Source: Clostridium_AD frigoriphilum
GTDB lineage: Bacteria; Bacillota; Clostridia; Clostridiales; Clostridiaceae
Direction of reading: 5' to 3'
DNA length: 64,000 bases
Assembly: GCF_036541405.1 (NCBI RefSeq)
Contig: NZ_JAZHFS010000001.1
Coordinates: forward strand, 441,868 to 505,867
The notes beneath the pieces are model-generated. The model saw only the letters and a program-made list of their open reading frames with translations. It had not been told where the DNA came from and did not search any database. Shown piece by piece: positions 33,771-43,108 of this stretch (the stretch's first letter is position 1; each line of letters starts with the position of its first letter). The translations under genes were made by a program, and so were the position numbers.

Positions 33771-36380
33771 GTGTTTAATGAACGAATGTCAAATAACAAT
33801 GCTAAGGATAAAAATAAGTCAAGTGGACTTGGTTATGATAGTATTACCTCATCAAAGGGGCTAACAAATTCAGAGGCCGAGAGTAGGCTTAAAAAATATG
33901 GGTTTAATAAATTAGAAAGTAAAAAAAAGATATCAGCTCTTCAAATATTTATTTCTCAATTCAATGACTTTATTACTTGGATATTAATTGTAGCAACGGT
34001 GCTTTCGGGTCTTATGGGTGAAAAAGCGGATGCAATAACTATATTCATAATAGTTATAATGAATGGAATATTAGGATTTATTCAAGAGTTTAAAACTGAG
34101 AAGTCATTAGAGGCACTTAGTAAGCTTGCAGCGCCAACAGCTAAAGTAGTTAGAAATGGAGGGATTTCAGTAATAAATGCAATATATTTAGTGCCCGGAG
34201 ACCTCGTAATTTTAGAAAGCGGAGATAGAATCCCGGCAGATTGCATTTTGACTGAGTGTAATAACATCATGCTAGATGAATCCTTACTTACTGGAGAATC
34301 CGCTGGAGTATCTAAAAGTGCAAGCTCTAAGGAAAATACCATTTATATGGGAACGATAATTTTGACTGGAAAAGCTAAAGCCAAAGTTATTGCAACAGGA
34401 ATGAGCACGGAAATGGGGAAAATAGCAGATATGCTTCACAGTATAGATAATGAGAGGTCGCCATTAAAAGAACGATTGGCGCATCTTGGAAAAATATTAG
34501 TTATACTTTGTATAATAATTTGCTTTGTTGTAACGTTTATGGGAATTTGGCGTGGACAAGATAAGTACGAAATGTTTTTACTAGGAGTAAGTCTTGCAGT
34601 AGCTGCAATACCTGAAGGTTTAACTGCTATAGTTACAGTTGCTTTGGCACTTGGTGTATCTAGAATGCTTAAAAGAAATGCTCTAGTTAGAAAATTGCCG
34701 GCCGTTGAAACTCTGGGTTGTACTTCAGTAATATGTACTGATAAAACAGGAACCTTAACTGAAAATAATATGACAGTAAAAGCATTTTATTTTGATGGAC
34801 AGATTTACAATGTTGACAATGACAATGTCCCGCTTAATTTAATGATGAAAAAAGCCTATACATACTGTAATGATTGTAATTATGATTTCAGTGCAAGAAA
34901 TATTGAAAAGTGTTTATTTGGTGATCCAACAGAAACAGCATTGATTAAAGGTCTTTTCAATAACTCTAAGGAGTTACAGGAATTCTTAAACAAAGCGAGA
35001 CGGGTATATGAAATTGCATTTAACTCAACAAGAAAAATTATGTCTGTTATTGTTAAAGAGGATGGTAGAGAAGTTTGTTATGTAAAGGGTGCCCCGGAGC
35101 GGGTTATAGAAAAATGTAATTATATATTGATTGATGGATTGATACAGCCAATGCTTCCCATTTATAAAAATAAACTAATGAGATCGGTTGAGGCTATGTC
35201 AAACAAAGCTTTAAGATGTATCGCCGCGGCCTATAAGGTGACTGGTATTGTGCATAATGATAATTTGGAGAGTAATTTAATTTTTATAGGTGTAGCAGGT
35301 ATAATTGATCCTCCAAGAAAAGAAGTAAAGGATGCAGTTATAAAGTGTAAGATTGCAGGTATAAGACCTATAATGATAACAGGAGATCATAAAAATACAG
35401 CTTATGCTATAGGAAAAGATTTAGAAATATGTAAATCGCAAGAAGAAGTTATAACTGGAGATGAACTAGATAAATTAAGCGATAAAGAATTAGATAAGAA
35501 TATTGATAATTTAAAAATATTTGCAAGGGTGAGTCCTAAACACAAGCTAAGGATAGTTAAGGCATTTAAACATAAAAATCATATTGTAGCTATGACTGGG
35601 GACGGTGTTAATGATGCACCAGCTATAAAAGAGGCAGATATTGGTATAGCTATGGGCATATCTGGTACAGATGTAACTAAAGAGGCAGCATCTATGATCT
35701 TACTTGATGACAATTTTGCGACTATTGTTTCTGCAGTTGAAGAAGGTCGTGTAATTTACAATAATATTAGAAAATTTATAAGGTATTTATTATCCTGTAA
35801 TTTGGGCGAAGTACTTACTATGTTTTTGGCTTCTTTATTTTATTTAGAGAATCCACTTCTTCCAATTCAAATTTTGTTTGTAAATTTAGTTACGGATGGT
35901 CTTCCAGCTATTGCTTTGGGAGTAGATCCTGCAGATCCTGATATAATGCTAGAAAAACCTAGAGGGAAAAATGAAAGTGTATTTTCAAGAGGTCTTACAG
36001 AAAAGATTATCATACGTGGATGTCTTATAGGTGTTTGTACTATATTGTCATTTATTGGTGGAAAATATTATGGCATGAGTATTGAGGCATGTAGAACACT
36101 TGCTCTTGGAACGTTAGTTTTATCTCAACTCATACATGTGTTTGAATGTAGATCTGAAAAACATTCTTTATTTGAAATTAACCCATTCACCAATATGTAT
36201 TTATTGGGGGCTGTAAGTATATCGGTAATTATGTTACTTAGTATAGTTTATATTCCATTTTTACAAAGTGTTTTTCACACTATACCTCTTAATTTTGGGC
36301 AATGGTTAATTGTTTTGTTTTTCTCAAGTATTATTTCCTTTATAAATAGTTTGTACTTATATTTAACAAACAAGCACTAA
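33771..36380 (+). CDS. P-type Ca2+-transporting ATPase
   Basis: This 869-residue type II P-ATPase probably exports Ca2+ from the cytoplasm. Signature motifs are LLTGESAGVSK, the ion-site AAIPEGLTAIVTV, the phosphorylation motif DKTGTLT (Asp324), KGAPE for nucleotide binding and MTGDGVNDAPAIKEADIG. About ten membrane segments are arranged as in SERCA/PMR1-type pumps. The start is GTG with AAGGGGG 8 nt upstream. Na+/K+ or Mn2+ transport cannot be excluded by sequence alone, but PEGL and the C-terminal NLVTDGLPAIALGVDP fit Ca2+ pumps. Confidence 0.92.
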   Translation: MFNERMSNNNAKDKNKSSGLGYDSITSSKGLTNSEAESRLKKYGFNKLESKKKISALQIFISQFNDFITWILIVATVLSGLMGEKADAITIFIIVIMNGILGFIQEFKTEKSLEALSKLAAPTAKVVRNGGISVINAIYLVPGDLVILESGDRIPADCILTECNNIMLDESLLTGESAGVSKSASSKENTIYMGTIILTGKAKAKVIATGMSTEMGKIADMLHSIDNERSPLKERLAHLGKILVILCIIICFVVTFMGIWRGQDKYEMFLLGVSLAVAAIPEGLTAIVTVALALGVSRMLKRNALVRKLPAVETLGCTSVICTDKTGTLTENNMTVKAFYFDGQIYNVDNDNVPLNLMMKKAYTYCNDCNYDFSARNIEKCLFGDPTETALIKGLFNNSKELQEFLNKARRVYEIAFNSTRKIMSVIVKEDGREVCYVKGAPERVIEKCNYILIDGLIQPMLPIYKNKLMRSVEAMSNKALRCIAAAYKVTGIVHNDNLESNLIFIGVAGIIDPPRKEVKDAVIKCKIAGIRPIMITGDHKNTAYAIGKDLEICKSQEEVITGDELDKLSDKELDKNIDNLKIFARVSPKHKLRIVKAFKHKNHIVAMTGDGVNDAPAIKEADIGIAMGISGTDVTKEAASMILLDDNFATIVSAVEEGRVIYNNIRKFIRYLLSCNLGEVLTMFLASLFYLENPLLPIQILFVNLVTDGLPAIALGVDPADPDIMLEKPRGKNESVFSRGLTEKIIIRGCLIGVCTILSFIGGKYYGMSIEACRTLALGTLVLSQLIHVFECRSEKHSLFEINPFTNMYLLGAVSISVIMLLSIVYIPFLQSVFHTIPLNFGQWLIVLFFSSIISFINSLYLYLTNKH

Positions 36381-36382
36381 CA

Positions 36383-36432
36383 TTACCGTTAGGTAATTCA
36401 GCACCTAGCGGTGCTGCATCACCTGATGGTAA
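36383..36432. repeat. Long 23-bp-arm hairpin after the Ca-ATPase gene
   Basis: A 23-nt arm from TTACCGTTAGG to CAGCACC pairs with GGTGCTGC...GATGGTAA, 21 of 23 positions matching (with G-U), around the loop TAGC. Only a short TTTT follows at distance, so it is not a simple terminator. Confidence 0.75.
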
Positions 36433-36448
36433 CAAGTTTTGTGGATTT

Positions 36449-36483
36449 AAAAAGCTATATGACAAAAAGTCATATAGCTTTTA
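36449..36483. terminator. Bidirectional terminator between convergent genes
   Basis: AAAAGCTATATGAC pairs perfectly with GTCATATAGCTTTT around AAAAA. It serves the ATPase gene on the plus strand and the 36484 gene on the minus strand. Confidence 0.85.
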
Positions 36484-36903
36484 TTACTTAAATCGTTTAT
36501 CTGCTCTTACCCTTTGTACCTTTTGAGGCGGGGTCCCTTGTTTTTGTGGAACTAAGTCTTTTTTCGTAGTCATATTTCTAATGTTAACAATTTGAATATG
36601 TTCTCTGTGTTCTTTACCTTTTTTGCCTTTCATTCCTTGAATTATAACAGACTGTCCTTGAAGTACTGATATAAAGGCTATCTTTTTAAACCAACGATGT
36701 TTTTTATATATGCACTTAGAAATTGATTTGCTTCCATCAGCCTTTACAAGGATGGTTACTGTTAATTTATAAAATATTCTAAGATAATTTTTCGCTTCTA
36801 CTTTGACAGATAGAACTCTGCCTTGTGCTTGAGTAAGTCTATCACCATATCTTTTTAAATAAGCATTTGTGTAACTATTAGTCAATTTGTCTTTTAATCC
36901 CAT
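36484..36903 (-). CDS. Hypothetical basic protein, 139 aa
   Basis: The function is not recognised. The protein is very basic. Residues ~25-110 look like a beta-barrel of OB-fold kind (GRVLSVKVEAKNYLRIFYKL; FISVLQGQSVIIQGMKG), followed by a Lys/Gln/Arg-rich tail (PQKQGTPPQKVQRVRADKRF). There is no signal peptide or membrane segment. GAAGGAG lies at a proper distance before the ATG. An OB-like core and basic tail would suit nucleic-acid binding, but this is inference only. Confidence 0.7.
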   Translation of the reverse strand: MGLKDKLTNSYTNAYLKRYGDRLTQAQGRVLSVKVEAKNYLRIFYKLTVTILVKADGSKSISKCIYKKHRWFKKIAFISVLQGQSVIIQGMKGKKGKEHREHIQIVNIRNMTTKKDLVPQKQGTPPQKVQRVRADKRFK

Positions 36904-37148
36904 TAAATTACTCCTTCACAAAAAAAATTATAAAAAATATAAAAAGTCAATAAGCTTATTATATCTTAAGTTGTTATTTAACTCAAGTATTAAAAAGGGT
37001 GTATTTATAAATTTATTTTTACAATATATGTATAAAAAGAGGCGTAATCATAAAATTAGAAAAATTATTAATCTATAATGAGAATATCTGTCCCCAAATG
37101 TGTGATTTAAGAATATTAATAGAATAAAGAATTGAAAGGAGGAGGAAT

Positions 37149-39443
37149 ATGAGTAAGGAATTAACTCCAAAGGATATAATATATGAATTTGATATTGAAA
37201 ATATGGATGCAAGGGAAACATTAGATCCCATGCCACAATATTTAGATGTAATAAAAAATATTAAAACTGCTATGAGTATAGATAAAGAAGGTTTTAATGT
37301 TTATTTAATAGACGATTTTTCAAAGGAAAGCCTTAAGGATATTACTGAATGTGTAGATAAAATATTTCAGAATAATAGTAAACCAAAAGATATTTGTTAT
37401 GTATTATATGAAGATGAAAAATCTCCTAAACCTATTATGGTAAGTAATGGGGGTGGAAATAGGTTAAAAGATATAATTGAGGGATTGCAGGATGAGTATT
37501 TAGAGTGTACATTTCAGTTTTATAATAATTCATCAAATAAAGAAAAAGAGGGAATCCAAGAAGGAATTCAAAAAAAAAGGAATGAACTTATTGGGGGTCT
37601 AATAGATATAGCAAAAGATAGAGGTTTTGATATAAAGTCTACTAATAGTGGGTTTACATTCATTCCTTTAAGTAAAGGAAAGGAAATGTCAGAGAATGAA
37701 TATGATACACTAGATAAAGAGAGAAAAGAAGAAATTTTAGCTACGGCAAAAATGTTAAAAGAAAAAGCTAAGGATACTTTAGAGAAATTAAAAGAATTTG
37801 AAGTAATAGACTTAGAAAAAATAAAACAAATAATGGGAATATACTACAAAAATGAAATGAGTCAAATAAAAGATGACTTTAAAGATATGTTTATTGAAGA
37901 TGAAGTTGTAGTGGAATATATTGATATAGTATGCAGCGGTATTGAAACAAGACTTATAGATAATTATTCTATGAATTATGATGATGATGAAGAACAAATA
38001 AATGAAATTATCTACAAATATATTGTTAATGTAATTGTAGATAACAGCAATAATAAAGTGCCACCAGTAATTTTTGAGCAAGATCCCAATTTAACGAACT
38101 TAATTGGAAATATAGAATATGAAAATCACAAAGGAGTTTATTCAACTAATGTTGGATTTATAAGGAGTGGAAGTTTAATCAAAGCAAATGAAGGGTGTTT
38201 GATAATTAGAATAAATAGCTTGCTAAGTAACCCTTTGGCGTATAATCAGTTAAAGAAATCTTTATTAGCAGAAAAGGTAGATGTTGGAGCTAACAGTAAC
38301 CATTATGAGACTATTTCTTTAAACACTTTAAAACCGGAACCTATATCCATCAAAACAAAAATTATTCTTATTGGAGATTACGAGACATACGACTTGCTTT
38401 ATAATTATGATGAGGACTTTAAAAAAATTTTCACTATAAAAGCAGAATGTAATCCAGTACAGAATATAGATAATAATCTAAAAAACTCTTTAGTATGTGG
38501 TATTAATAAGATTTGCCACGAAAATAATTTTAAATCACTTACAAACGGAGCTATTAGAGAAGTGGCAAGGATAATGTCTAGGAGGGTAGAAAGTAAGAAA
38601 AAAGTTTATTATGACAAACATGAGATTAAAAAATTATTAATCTTAGCTAGTAATAAGGTTGAGTCAGAAAATAGAGCTGAGATTAATGAAAATGATATAA
38701 TTGAGGTAGGGTATACAAAAGATATTATGGAAAAGGAAATTTTAAATCACTATACTGAAAAGAAAATGCTTATTGATGTTACGAATAGTAAAATAGGACA
38801 AGTGAATGGACTATCAGTAATTGATACAGGATATTTTAGTTTTGGTAAGCCAATAAAAATCACCTGTTGTTGTTATAAGGGAGCAGGTAATATAATAGAT
38901 GTTCAGCAAGAGAGCAATCTAAGTGGAAGCATTCATAGTAAATCTATTAATATTTTGAAAGGTTATATGAGTAATATTAATGGCGGGTTTAGTAGACTAC
39001 CAGTTGATTTTCATGTAAGTTTTGAACAAATATATGGAAAAATAGATGGTGATAGTGCATCAGTTGCAGAAATAATAAGTATGCTCTCGGCTCTAAGCAA
39101 AGTACCAGTAAAGCAAAACATTGCCATTACAGGCTCGGTAAATCAATTTGGTGAAGTCCAACCTATTGGAGGAGTAAATCATAAAATAGAAGGTTTCTTT
39201 GCAGCATGCAAAGCCTTAGACACTATAAAAGACAAAGGTGTATTGATTCCATTATCTAATGCAGACGATTTGGTCCTAAATGGGGAAGTTGAACAGGAAA
39301 TTAAAAATGGAAACTTTCACATATATACAATGACCTCCATCGATGATGCGATTCAAGTACTAATGGGTGACTCAGATCAAAACTTTGAATCTCTAATGTT
39401 AATCATTAGCAAAGAGCTAAAGAAATACAGCAGCAGAAAATGA
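37149..39443 (+). CDS. Lon-like (S16) protease with degenerate ATPase region
   Basis: The 764-residue protein ends in a Lon proteolytic domain: the catalytic Ser is in DGDSAS (Ser636) and the Lys in GGVNHK (Lys679), with the usual NQFGEVQPIGG linker. The N-terminal two thirds resemble the LonB-like clostridial family (ATPase plus helical insertion), starting MSKELTPKDIIYEFD. Where relatives have a P-loop (GxxGxGKT), here residues ~53-70 read GFNVYLIDDFSKESL, with no Gly-Lys-Thr, and the later GCLIIRINSLL lacks Walker B acids. ATP use is therefore doubtful. AAAGGAGGAG precedes the ATG. Its substrate is unknown. Confidence 0.85.
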   Translation: MSKELTPKDIIYEFDIENMDARETLDPMPQYLDVIKNIKTAMSIDKEGFNVYLIDDFSKESLKDITECVDKIFQNNSKPKDICYVLYEDEKSPKPIMVSNGGGNRLKDIIEGLQDEYLECTFQFYNNSSNKEKEGIQEGIQKKRNELIGGLIDIAKDRGFDIKSTNSGFTFIPLSKGKEMSENEYDTLDKERKEEILATAKMLKEKAKDTLEKLKEFEVIDLEKIKQIMGIYYKNEMSQIKDDFKDMFIEDEVVVEYIDIVCSGIETRLIDNYSMNYDDDEEQINEIIYKYIVNVIVDNSNNKVPPVIFEQDPNLTNLIGNIEYENHKGVYSTNVGFIRSGSLIKANEGCLIIRINSLLSNPLAYNQLKKSLLAEKVDVGANSNHYETISLNTLKPEPISIKTKIILIGDYETYDLLYNYDEDFKKIFTIKAECNPVQNIDNNLKNSLVCGINKICHENNFKSLTNGAIREVARIMSRRVESKKKVYYDKHEIKKLLILASNKVESENRAEINENDIIEVGYTKDIMEKEILNHYTEKKMLIDVTNSKIGQVNGLSVIDTGYFSFGKPIKITCCCYKGAGNIIDVQQESNLSGSIHSKSINILKGYMSNINGGFSRLPVDFHVSFEQIYGKIDGDSASVAEIISMLSALSKVPVKQNIAITGSVNQFGEVQPIGGVNHKIEGFFAACKALDTIKDKGVLIPLSNADDLVLNGEVEQEIKNGNFHIYTMTSIDDAIQVLMGDSDQNFESLMLIISKELKKYSSRK

Positions 39444-39476
39444 TTAGTAAATATTTTTGTTGTTGTTTTATCATAA

Positions 39477-39686
39477 CATGTTAACAAAAGTATATATTGC
39501 GTAAAATGCATTTGAGCAAACCTTAGAAATTCTTAATTTATTATATTTATGTATGCGTTAAGAAACCCACATGTTTGAGCGCAGCGAGTTTGTGGGTTTT
39601 AGCATCCATAAATATAATAAATTTTAGAATTTCAAGGTGAAGCGAAACGCAGTTGTAGCGATATATACTCTTAGTTAACAGACATG
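39477..39686. repeat. ~210-bp near-palindromic element (convergent gap, copy A)
   Basis: The left arm from CATGTTAACAAAAG to AAACCCACA matches the reverse complement of the right arm (TGTGGGTTTTAG to GTTAACAGACATG) over ~95 nt, including ATTTATTATATTTATG. The loop carries GAGCGCAGCGAG. It fills the gap between the Lon-like gene and ychF, which face each other. There is no open frame in it. It could be a MITE-like element or a structured RNA. Confidence 0.75.
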
Positions 39687-39705
39687 AGAAAACATGAGAT
39701 TAATG

Positions 39706-39741
39706 AAAAAGCACAGAACTAATTTCTTAGTATCTGTGCCT
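39706..39741 (-). terminator. Terminator of ychF
   Basis: On the minus strand GCACAGATACTAA pairs with TTAGTTCTGTGC around a short loop and is followed by TTTTT. It lies just after the ychF stop. Confidence 0.8.
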
Positions 39742-39749
39742 TATATTTT

Positions 39750-40847
39750 TTATACGTTAAATCTAAAGTTGACCACATCACCATCTTGCATAATGTATTC
39801 TTTTCCTTCAAGTCTATATTGTCCTTTTTCCTTAGCAGCAGCTTCGCTACCACATTCAACTAATTTATCATAGGAAACTATTTCTGCTCTTATAAAACCT
39901 CTTTCTATATCAGAATGAATTTTACCAGCTGCAGCAGGGGCTTTAGTCCCAACGTGTATAGTCCAGGCCCTTATTTCTTGAGGCCCTGCAGTTAAGTAAC
40001 TCATTAGTCCGAGTAATCTATAACTCGAATGAATAAGTTTATCAAGGCCTGTTTCGTTAAGGCCATATTCTTGTAAAAGCTCCATTTTTTCCGCGTCGTC
40101 TAAAGTAGATAATTCTTCCTCTAGGCTTGCACAAACTACAATTACTTCTGAATTTTCATTTTTAGCAAATTCCTGAACTTTTTTAACCATATCATTTTCT
40201 GTATTACCAGACATTAGATCATCTTCACTAATATTTGCAGCATATAATACTGGTTTTGAAGTAATTAGAAAAAGACTGTTTACGAAAATAGTTTCTTCTT
40301 CGGTAAATTCAAGGGTTCTTGCTGGAAGATTTGCTTCAAGGTGTTCTTTTATTCTTTCCATAAGTTCATATTCCATTTTTGCCGTTTTATCTCCAGAACG
40401 AACAAGTTTTTGTGATCTTTCTAGGCGCCTCTCTAATACATCAAGATCAGAAAAAATAAGTTCTAAGTTAATAGTGTCTATATCTCGAAGTGGATCAACG
40501 TTACCATCTACATGTATGATATTTTCATCTACAAAACATCTTACTACATGAACAATAGACGCAACCTCTCTTATGTGAGATAAAAATTTATTACCTAAAC
40601 CTTCCCCTTTGCTTGCTCCTTTTACGAGGCCGGCTATATCATAAAATTCAATTGCAGTGTGAATTATCTTTTTACTATCGTAAATACCTTGTAATACATC
40701 CAGTCTTTTGTCTGGAACACTTACAACACCTACATTTGGTTCTATAGTACAAAATGGATAGTTAGCAGATTCAGCACCTGCCTTTGTAATTGCATTAAAT
40801 AATGTGCTTTTCCCTACATTTGGTAAACCTACAATTCCTAGCTTCAT
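39750..40847 (-). CDS. ychF: Redox-regulated ATPase YchF (Obg/OLA1 family)
   Basis: YchF is a ribosome-associated P-loop NTPase that prefers ATP. The start at 40847 gives MKLGIVGLPNVGKSTLF, the family N-terminus with Walker A; an ATG 12 nt earlier abuts the ribosome-binding site. Other motifs are FYDIAGLVKGASKGEGLGN and the C-terminal TGS domain (EIRAWTIHVGTKAPAAAG; GKEYIMQDGDVVNFRF). The length (365) is normal. The gene stands alone on the minus strand. Confidence 0.96.
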   Translation of the reverse strand: MKLGIVGLPNVGKSTLFNAITKAGAESANYPFCTIEPNVGVVSVPDKRLDVLQGIYDSKKIIHTAIEFYDIAGLVKGASKGEGLGNKFLSHIREVASIVHVVRCFVDENIIHVDGNVDPLRDIDTINLELIFSDLDVLERRLERSQKLVRSGDKTAKMEYELMERIKEHLEANLPARTLEFTEEETIFVNSLFLITSKPVLYAANISEDDLMSGNTENDMVKKVQEFAKNENSEVIVVCASLEEELSTLDDAEKMELLQEYGLNETGLDKLIHSSYRLLGLMSYLTAGPQEIRAWTIHVGTKAPAAAGKIHSDIERGFIRAEIVSYDKLVECGSEAAAKEKGQYRLEGKEYIMQDGDVVNFRFNV

Positions 40848-41180
40848 ATATATGTACATTCCTTTCCTGCGTTTAAGATTATTAAGTTCTAATAAATTAT
40901 ACTCTAGATATTATTCTATTTCAAGCTAATGCATTTCAAGGAAGTGAAATTGGCCAATTGTTTAACTAAATACAACTCAGAGATATTAATGTAATTTTAG
41001 TTAATAAATTCAAGTAAAGGATTAAAATGATTTAATTACATTTAAAATTTCATTTAAAATTTTAAAAATGATATAAAATAAAGAGGAATTTTTGTTTTTC
41101 TATAGAATATTACTTAATAGTGGTTTAAAATGGTTTAAAGTGGTTCAAAGTGGAGTAATAATATAAAGTGGGGTAATATT
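40848..41180. other. Control region between ychF and mraZ
   Basis: Divergent promoters are expected here. Visible are the palindrome AATTGGCCAATT (40948-40959), a perfect 12-bp tandem duplication CATTTAAAATTT (41039-41062), a TATAAA at 41072 that may be the mraZ -10, and the repeat array at 41116. Confidence 0.6.
41116..41173 (+). promoter_or_regulatory. MraZ-box array (10-bp phased TGG repeats)
   Basis: TGG occurs at 41121, 41131, 41141 and 41151, exactly 10 bp apart, in units like TGGTTTAAAG, and AAAGTGGGG follows at 41168. MraZ proteins bind arrays of AAAGTG/TGGG-type repeats in front of their own gene, so this is a probable autorepression site for the whole cluster. Confidence 0.7.
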
Positions 41181-41609
41181 ATGTTTATTGGTGAATATCA
41201 ACATGCCATTGATAGTAAAAACAGAATGATTATTCCCACAAAATTTCGCGAGGGACTAGGCAGCGAATTTATATTGACTAAGGGTCTTGATGGGTGCTTG
41301 TATATATATACAATGGACGAATGGAAGATAATGGAGGAAAAACTAAAAAAACTTCCATTAACGAGTAAGGATGCCAGAGCATTTGTGCGATTTTTTTTCT
41401 CTGGTGCAAATGAAATAACAAGTGATAAGCAAGGAAGGGCCTTAATACCACAAAATTTATGTGAATACGCTTCGATTAAGAAGGAAATAGTAAGTATAGG
41501 TGTATCAACTAGAATAGAAATATGGGCTAAAGACAAATGGGATAAATATAATGAGTCAGATATGGATTTTGATGAGATTGCAGAAAAAATGAACGAATTA
41601 GGTTTATAA
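41181..41609 (+). CDS. mraZ: Transcriptional regulator MraZ
   Basis: MraZ is a ring-forming AbrB-fold DNA-binding protein that controls the division and cell-wall cluster. The 142 residues hold two SpoVT/AbrB-like halves with the DXXXR signatures: DSKNRMIIPTKFR (residues ~11-23) and SDKQGRALIPQNL (~77-89). The length is typical. It lies just after the repeat array at 41116, which is its likely target. Confidence 0.96.
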   Translation: MFIGEYQHAIDSKNRMIIPTKFREGLGSEFILTKGLDGCLYIYTMDEWKIMEEKLKKLPLTSKDARAFVRFFFSGANEITSDKQGRALIPQNLCEYASIKKEIVSIGVSTRIEIWAKDKWDKYNESDMDFDEIAEKMNELGL

Positions 41610-41620
41610 AGGAGATAAAA

Positions 41621-42553
41621 ATGGAGTTTAAACATATATCAGTTTTATTAAATGAGTGTATTGAAGCACTTGATATAAAGGAAGATGGAATTTATGTGGA
41701 TTGTACACTAGGAGGTGCAGGTCACTCACTGGAAATTTTAAAAAGGTTATCTTCTAAAGGAAGGCTTATTGGAATTGATCAAGACGAGGACGCACTAAAG
41801 GCTGCAAAGGAAAAGATTAAGGAATTTAATAACGTTACTTATGTACATGATAATTTTTACAATATAAAATCAATACTAGATAAATTAGAAATTGAAAAAG
41901 TAGATGGGATTTTTATGGATTTAGGTGTTTCGTCATATCAATTAGATAATACAGAACGTGGATTTAGTTATATGAGAGATGCAAAACTTGATATGAGAAT
42001 GGACAGAAGTAAAGGAATAACAGCTTTTGACGTTGTAAACAATTACGAAGAAGAGCAAATAGCAGATGTTTTAAGAAATTATGGTGAAGAAAAATTTTCT
42101 AAAAGAATTGCTGGTTTTATAGTAGATAGAAGAAAAGACAAACCAATTGAAACAACGCTTGAGTTAGTGAATGTTATAGATGCAGCTATCCCTGCAAAGT
42201 TTAAGAGAGATGGAGGTCACCCTGCTAAAAGAACTTTCCAAGGCATAAGAATTGAAGTTAACGGGGAACTGAAAATACTTGATAAAGCAATAGAAGATGG
42301 GATAGAGAGGCTAAATTCCGGTGGAAGAATGGCGATTATTACATTCCAGTCACTCGAGGATAGAATTGTTAAAGTTAAATTTAAAAGCTTAGAAGACCCT
42401 TGTAAATGTCCAAAAGAGTTACCTATGTGTGTGTGTGGTAAAACACCAATCGTAAAACTTATTAGTAGAAAACCTATAAGGGCAACAGAAGAAGAACTAG
42501 AGGTAAATAGTAGGAGTAGAAGTGCAAAACTAAGAGTGGCAGAAAAAATTTAG
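41621..42553 (+). CDS. rsmH: 16S rRNA m4C1402 methyltransferase RsmH
   Basis: RsmH methylates N4 of C1402 in 16S rRNA. The 310-residue protein shows the SAM-binding DCTLGGAGHSLEILKR, the GIFMDLGVSSYQLD catalytic-region block, AKRTFQGIRIEVN and the C-terminal ISRKPIRATEEELEVNSRSRSAKLR. AAAGGAGA precedes the ATG; the order mraZ-rsmH-ftsL is standard. Confidence 0.97.
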   Translation: MEFKHISVLLNECIEALDIKEDGIYVDCTLGGAGHSLEILKRLSSKGRLIGIDQDEDALKAAKEKIKEFNNVTYVHDNFYNIKSILDKLEIEKVDGIFMDLGVSSYQLDNTERGFSYMRDAKLDMRMDRSKGITAFDVVNNYEEEQIADVLRNYGEEKFSKRIAGFIVDRRKDKPIETTLELVNVIDAAIPAKFKRDGGHPAKRTFQGIRIEVNGELKILDKAIEDGIERLNSGGRMAIITFQSLEDRIVKVKFKSLEDPCKCPKELPMCVCGKTPIVKLISRKPIRATEEELEVNSRSRSAKLRVAEKI

Positions 42554-42580
42554 TTCTAAATTGTGGATGGGGTGAATAAA

Positions 42581-43066
42581 GTGATAGTAGCAAAAAAAGA
42601 GTTTGAAATGTTTGGGAATACAGTTTTAGCACCACAAGAACCAATTAAAAAACGAAAATATGAAGATTTAGAGAAGTCACGAAGGCAGGCTAATCAAAGT
42701 AAAAGACAAAAGGATATTAAAAAGAAAAAGAAGGTTCTTGCAAATATTTTTATAGGGTTTGTTATTGGAATGGTTATTATAGCAAGGTACTGTATGATTT
42801 ATTCCTATCAACAAGCAAGTTCTAAAGCCAAAGCTCAGATAGACACAATAAGTAAACAAAATGATGCATATGAGGTAGACCTAATAAAGTTTAGAAATAT
42901 AAGCTATATTGAGAAAACGGCTACGACAAAACTTCATATGGTTAAACCCAAAATAAGTGATATACAATATTTTAATTTAAGCAAAAACAATTTAGGTACA
43001 AATGATGATTCAAAAGTTAGAATAAGTAATAATGTAGTAAATAAAATAAAAGATATTATGTTTTAG
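42581..43066 (+). CDS. ftsL: Cell division protein FtsL
   Basis: FtsL is a bitopic divisome protein that forms a coiled coil with FtsB/DivIC and FtsQ/DivIB. The 161 residues comprise a basic cytoplasmic part, one membrane segment at ~53-75 (LANIFIGFVIGMVIIARYC) and an outside coiled coil (SKAKAQIDTISKQNDAYEV), then ATTKLHMVKP. The GTG at 42581 has GGGGTGA 5 nt upstream; GTGs at 42563 and 42572 are possible. Sequence alone is weak; the place between rsmH and spoVD fixes the call. Confidence 0.85.
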   Translation: MIVAKKEFEMFGNTVLAPQEPIKKRKYEDLEKSRRQANQSKRQKDIKKKKKVLANIFIGFVIGMVIIARYCMIYSYQQASSKAKAQIDTISKQNDAYEVDLIKFRNISYIEKTATTKLHMVKPKISDIQYFNLSKNNLGTNDDSKVRISNNVVNKIKDIMF

Positions 43067-43108
43067 ATAGTAAGTAATACCCAGTTAAAGTAGCAGGGGG
43101 GAAATAAG

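Noticed and set aside
36887..37078. Plus-strand 63-codon frame between the basic protein and the Lon-like gene
   Set aside because: It starts within the minus-strand gene, lacks a ribosome-binding site and is Lys/Leu/Asn composition only.
39477..39686. CRISPR-like repeat array
   Set aside because: The repetition is one large inverted repeat, not direct repeats with spacers, and no cas genes are near.
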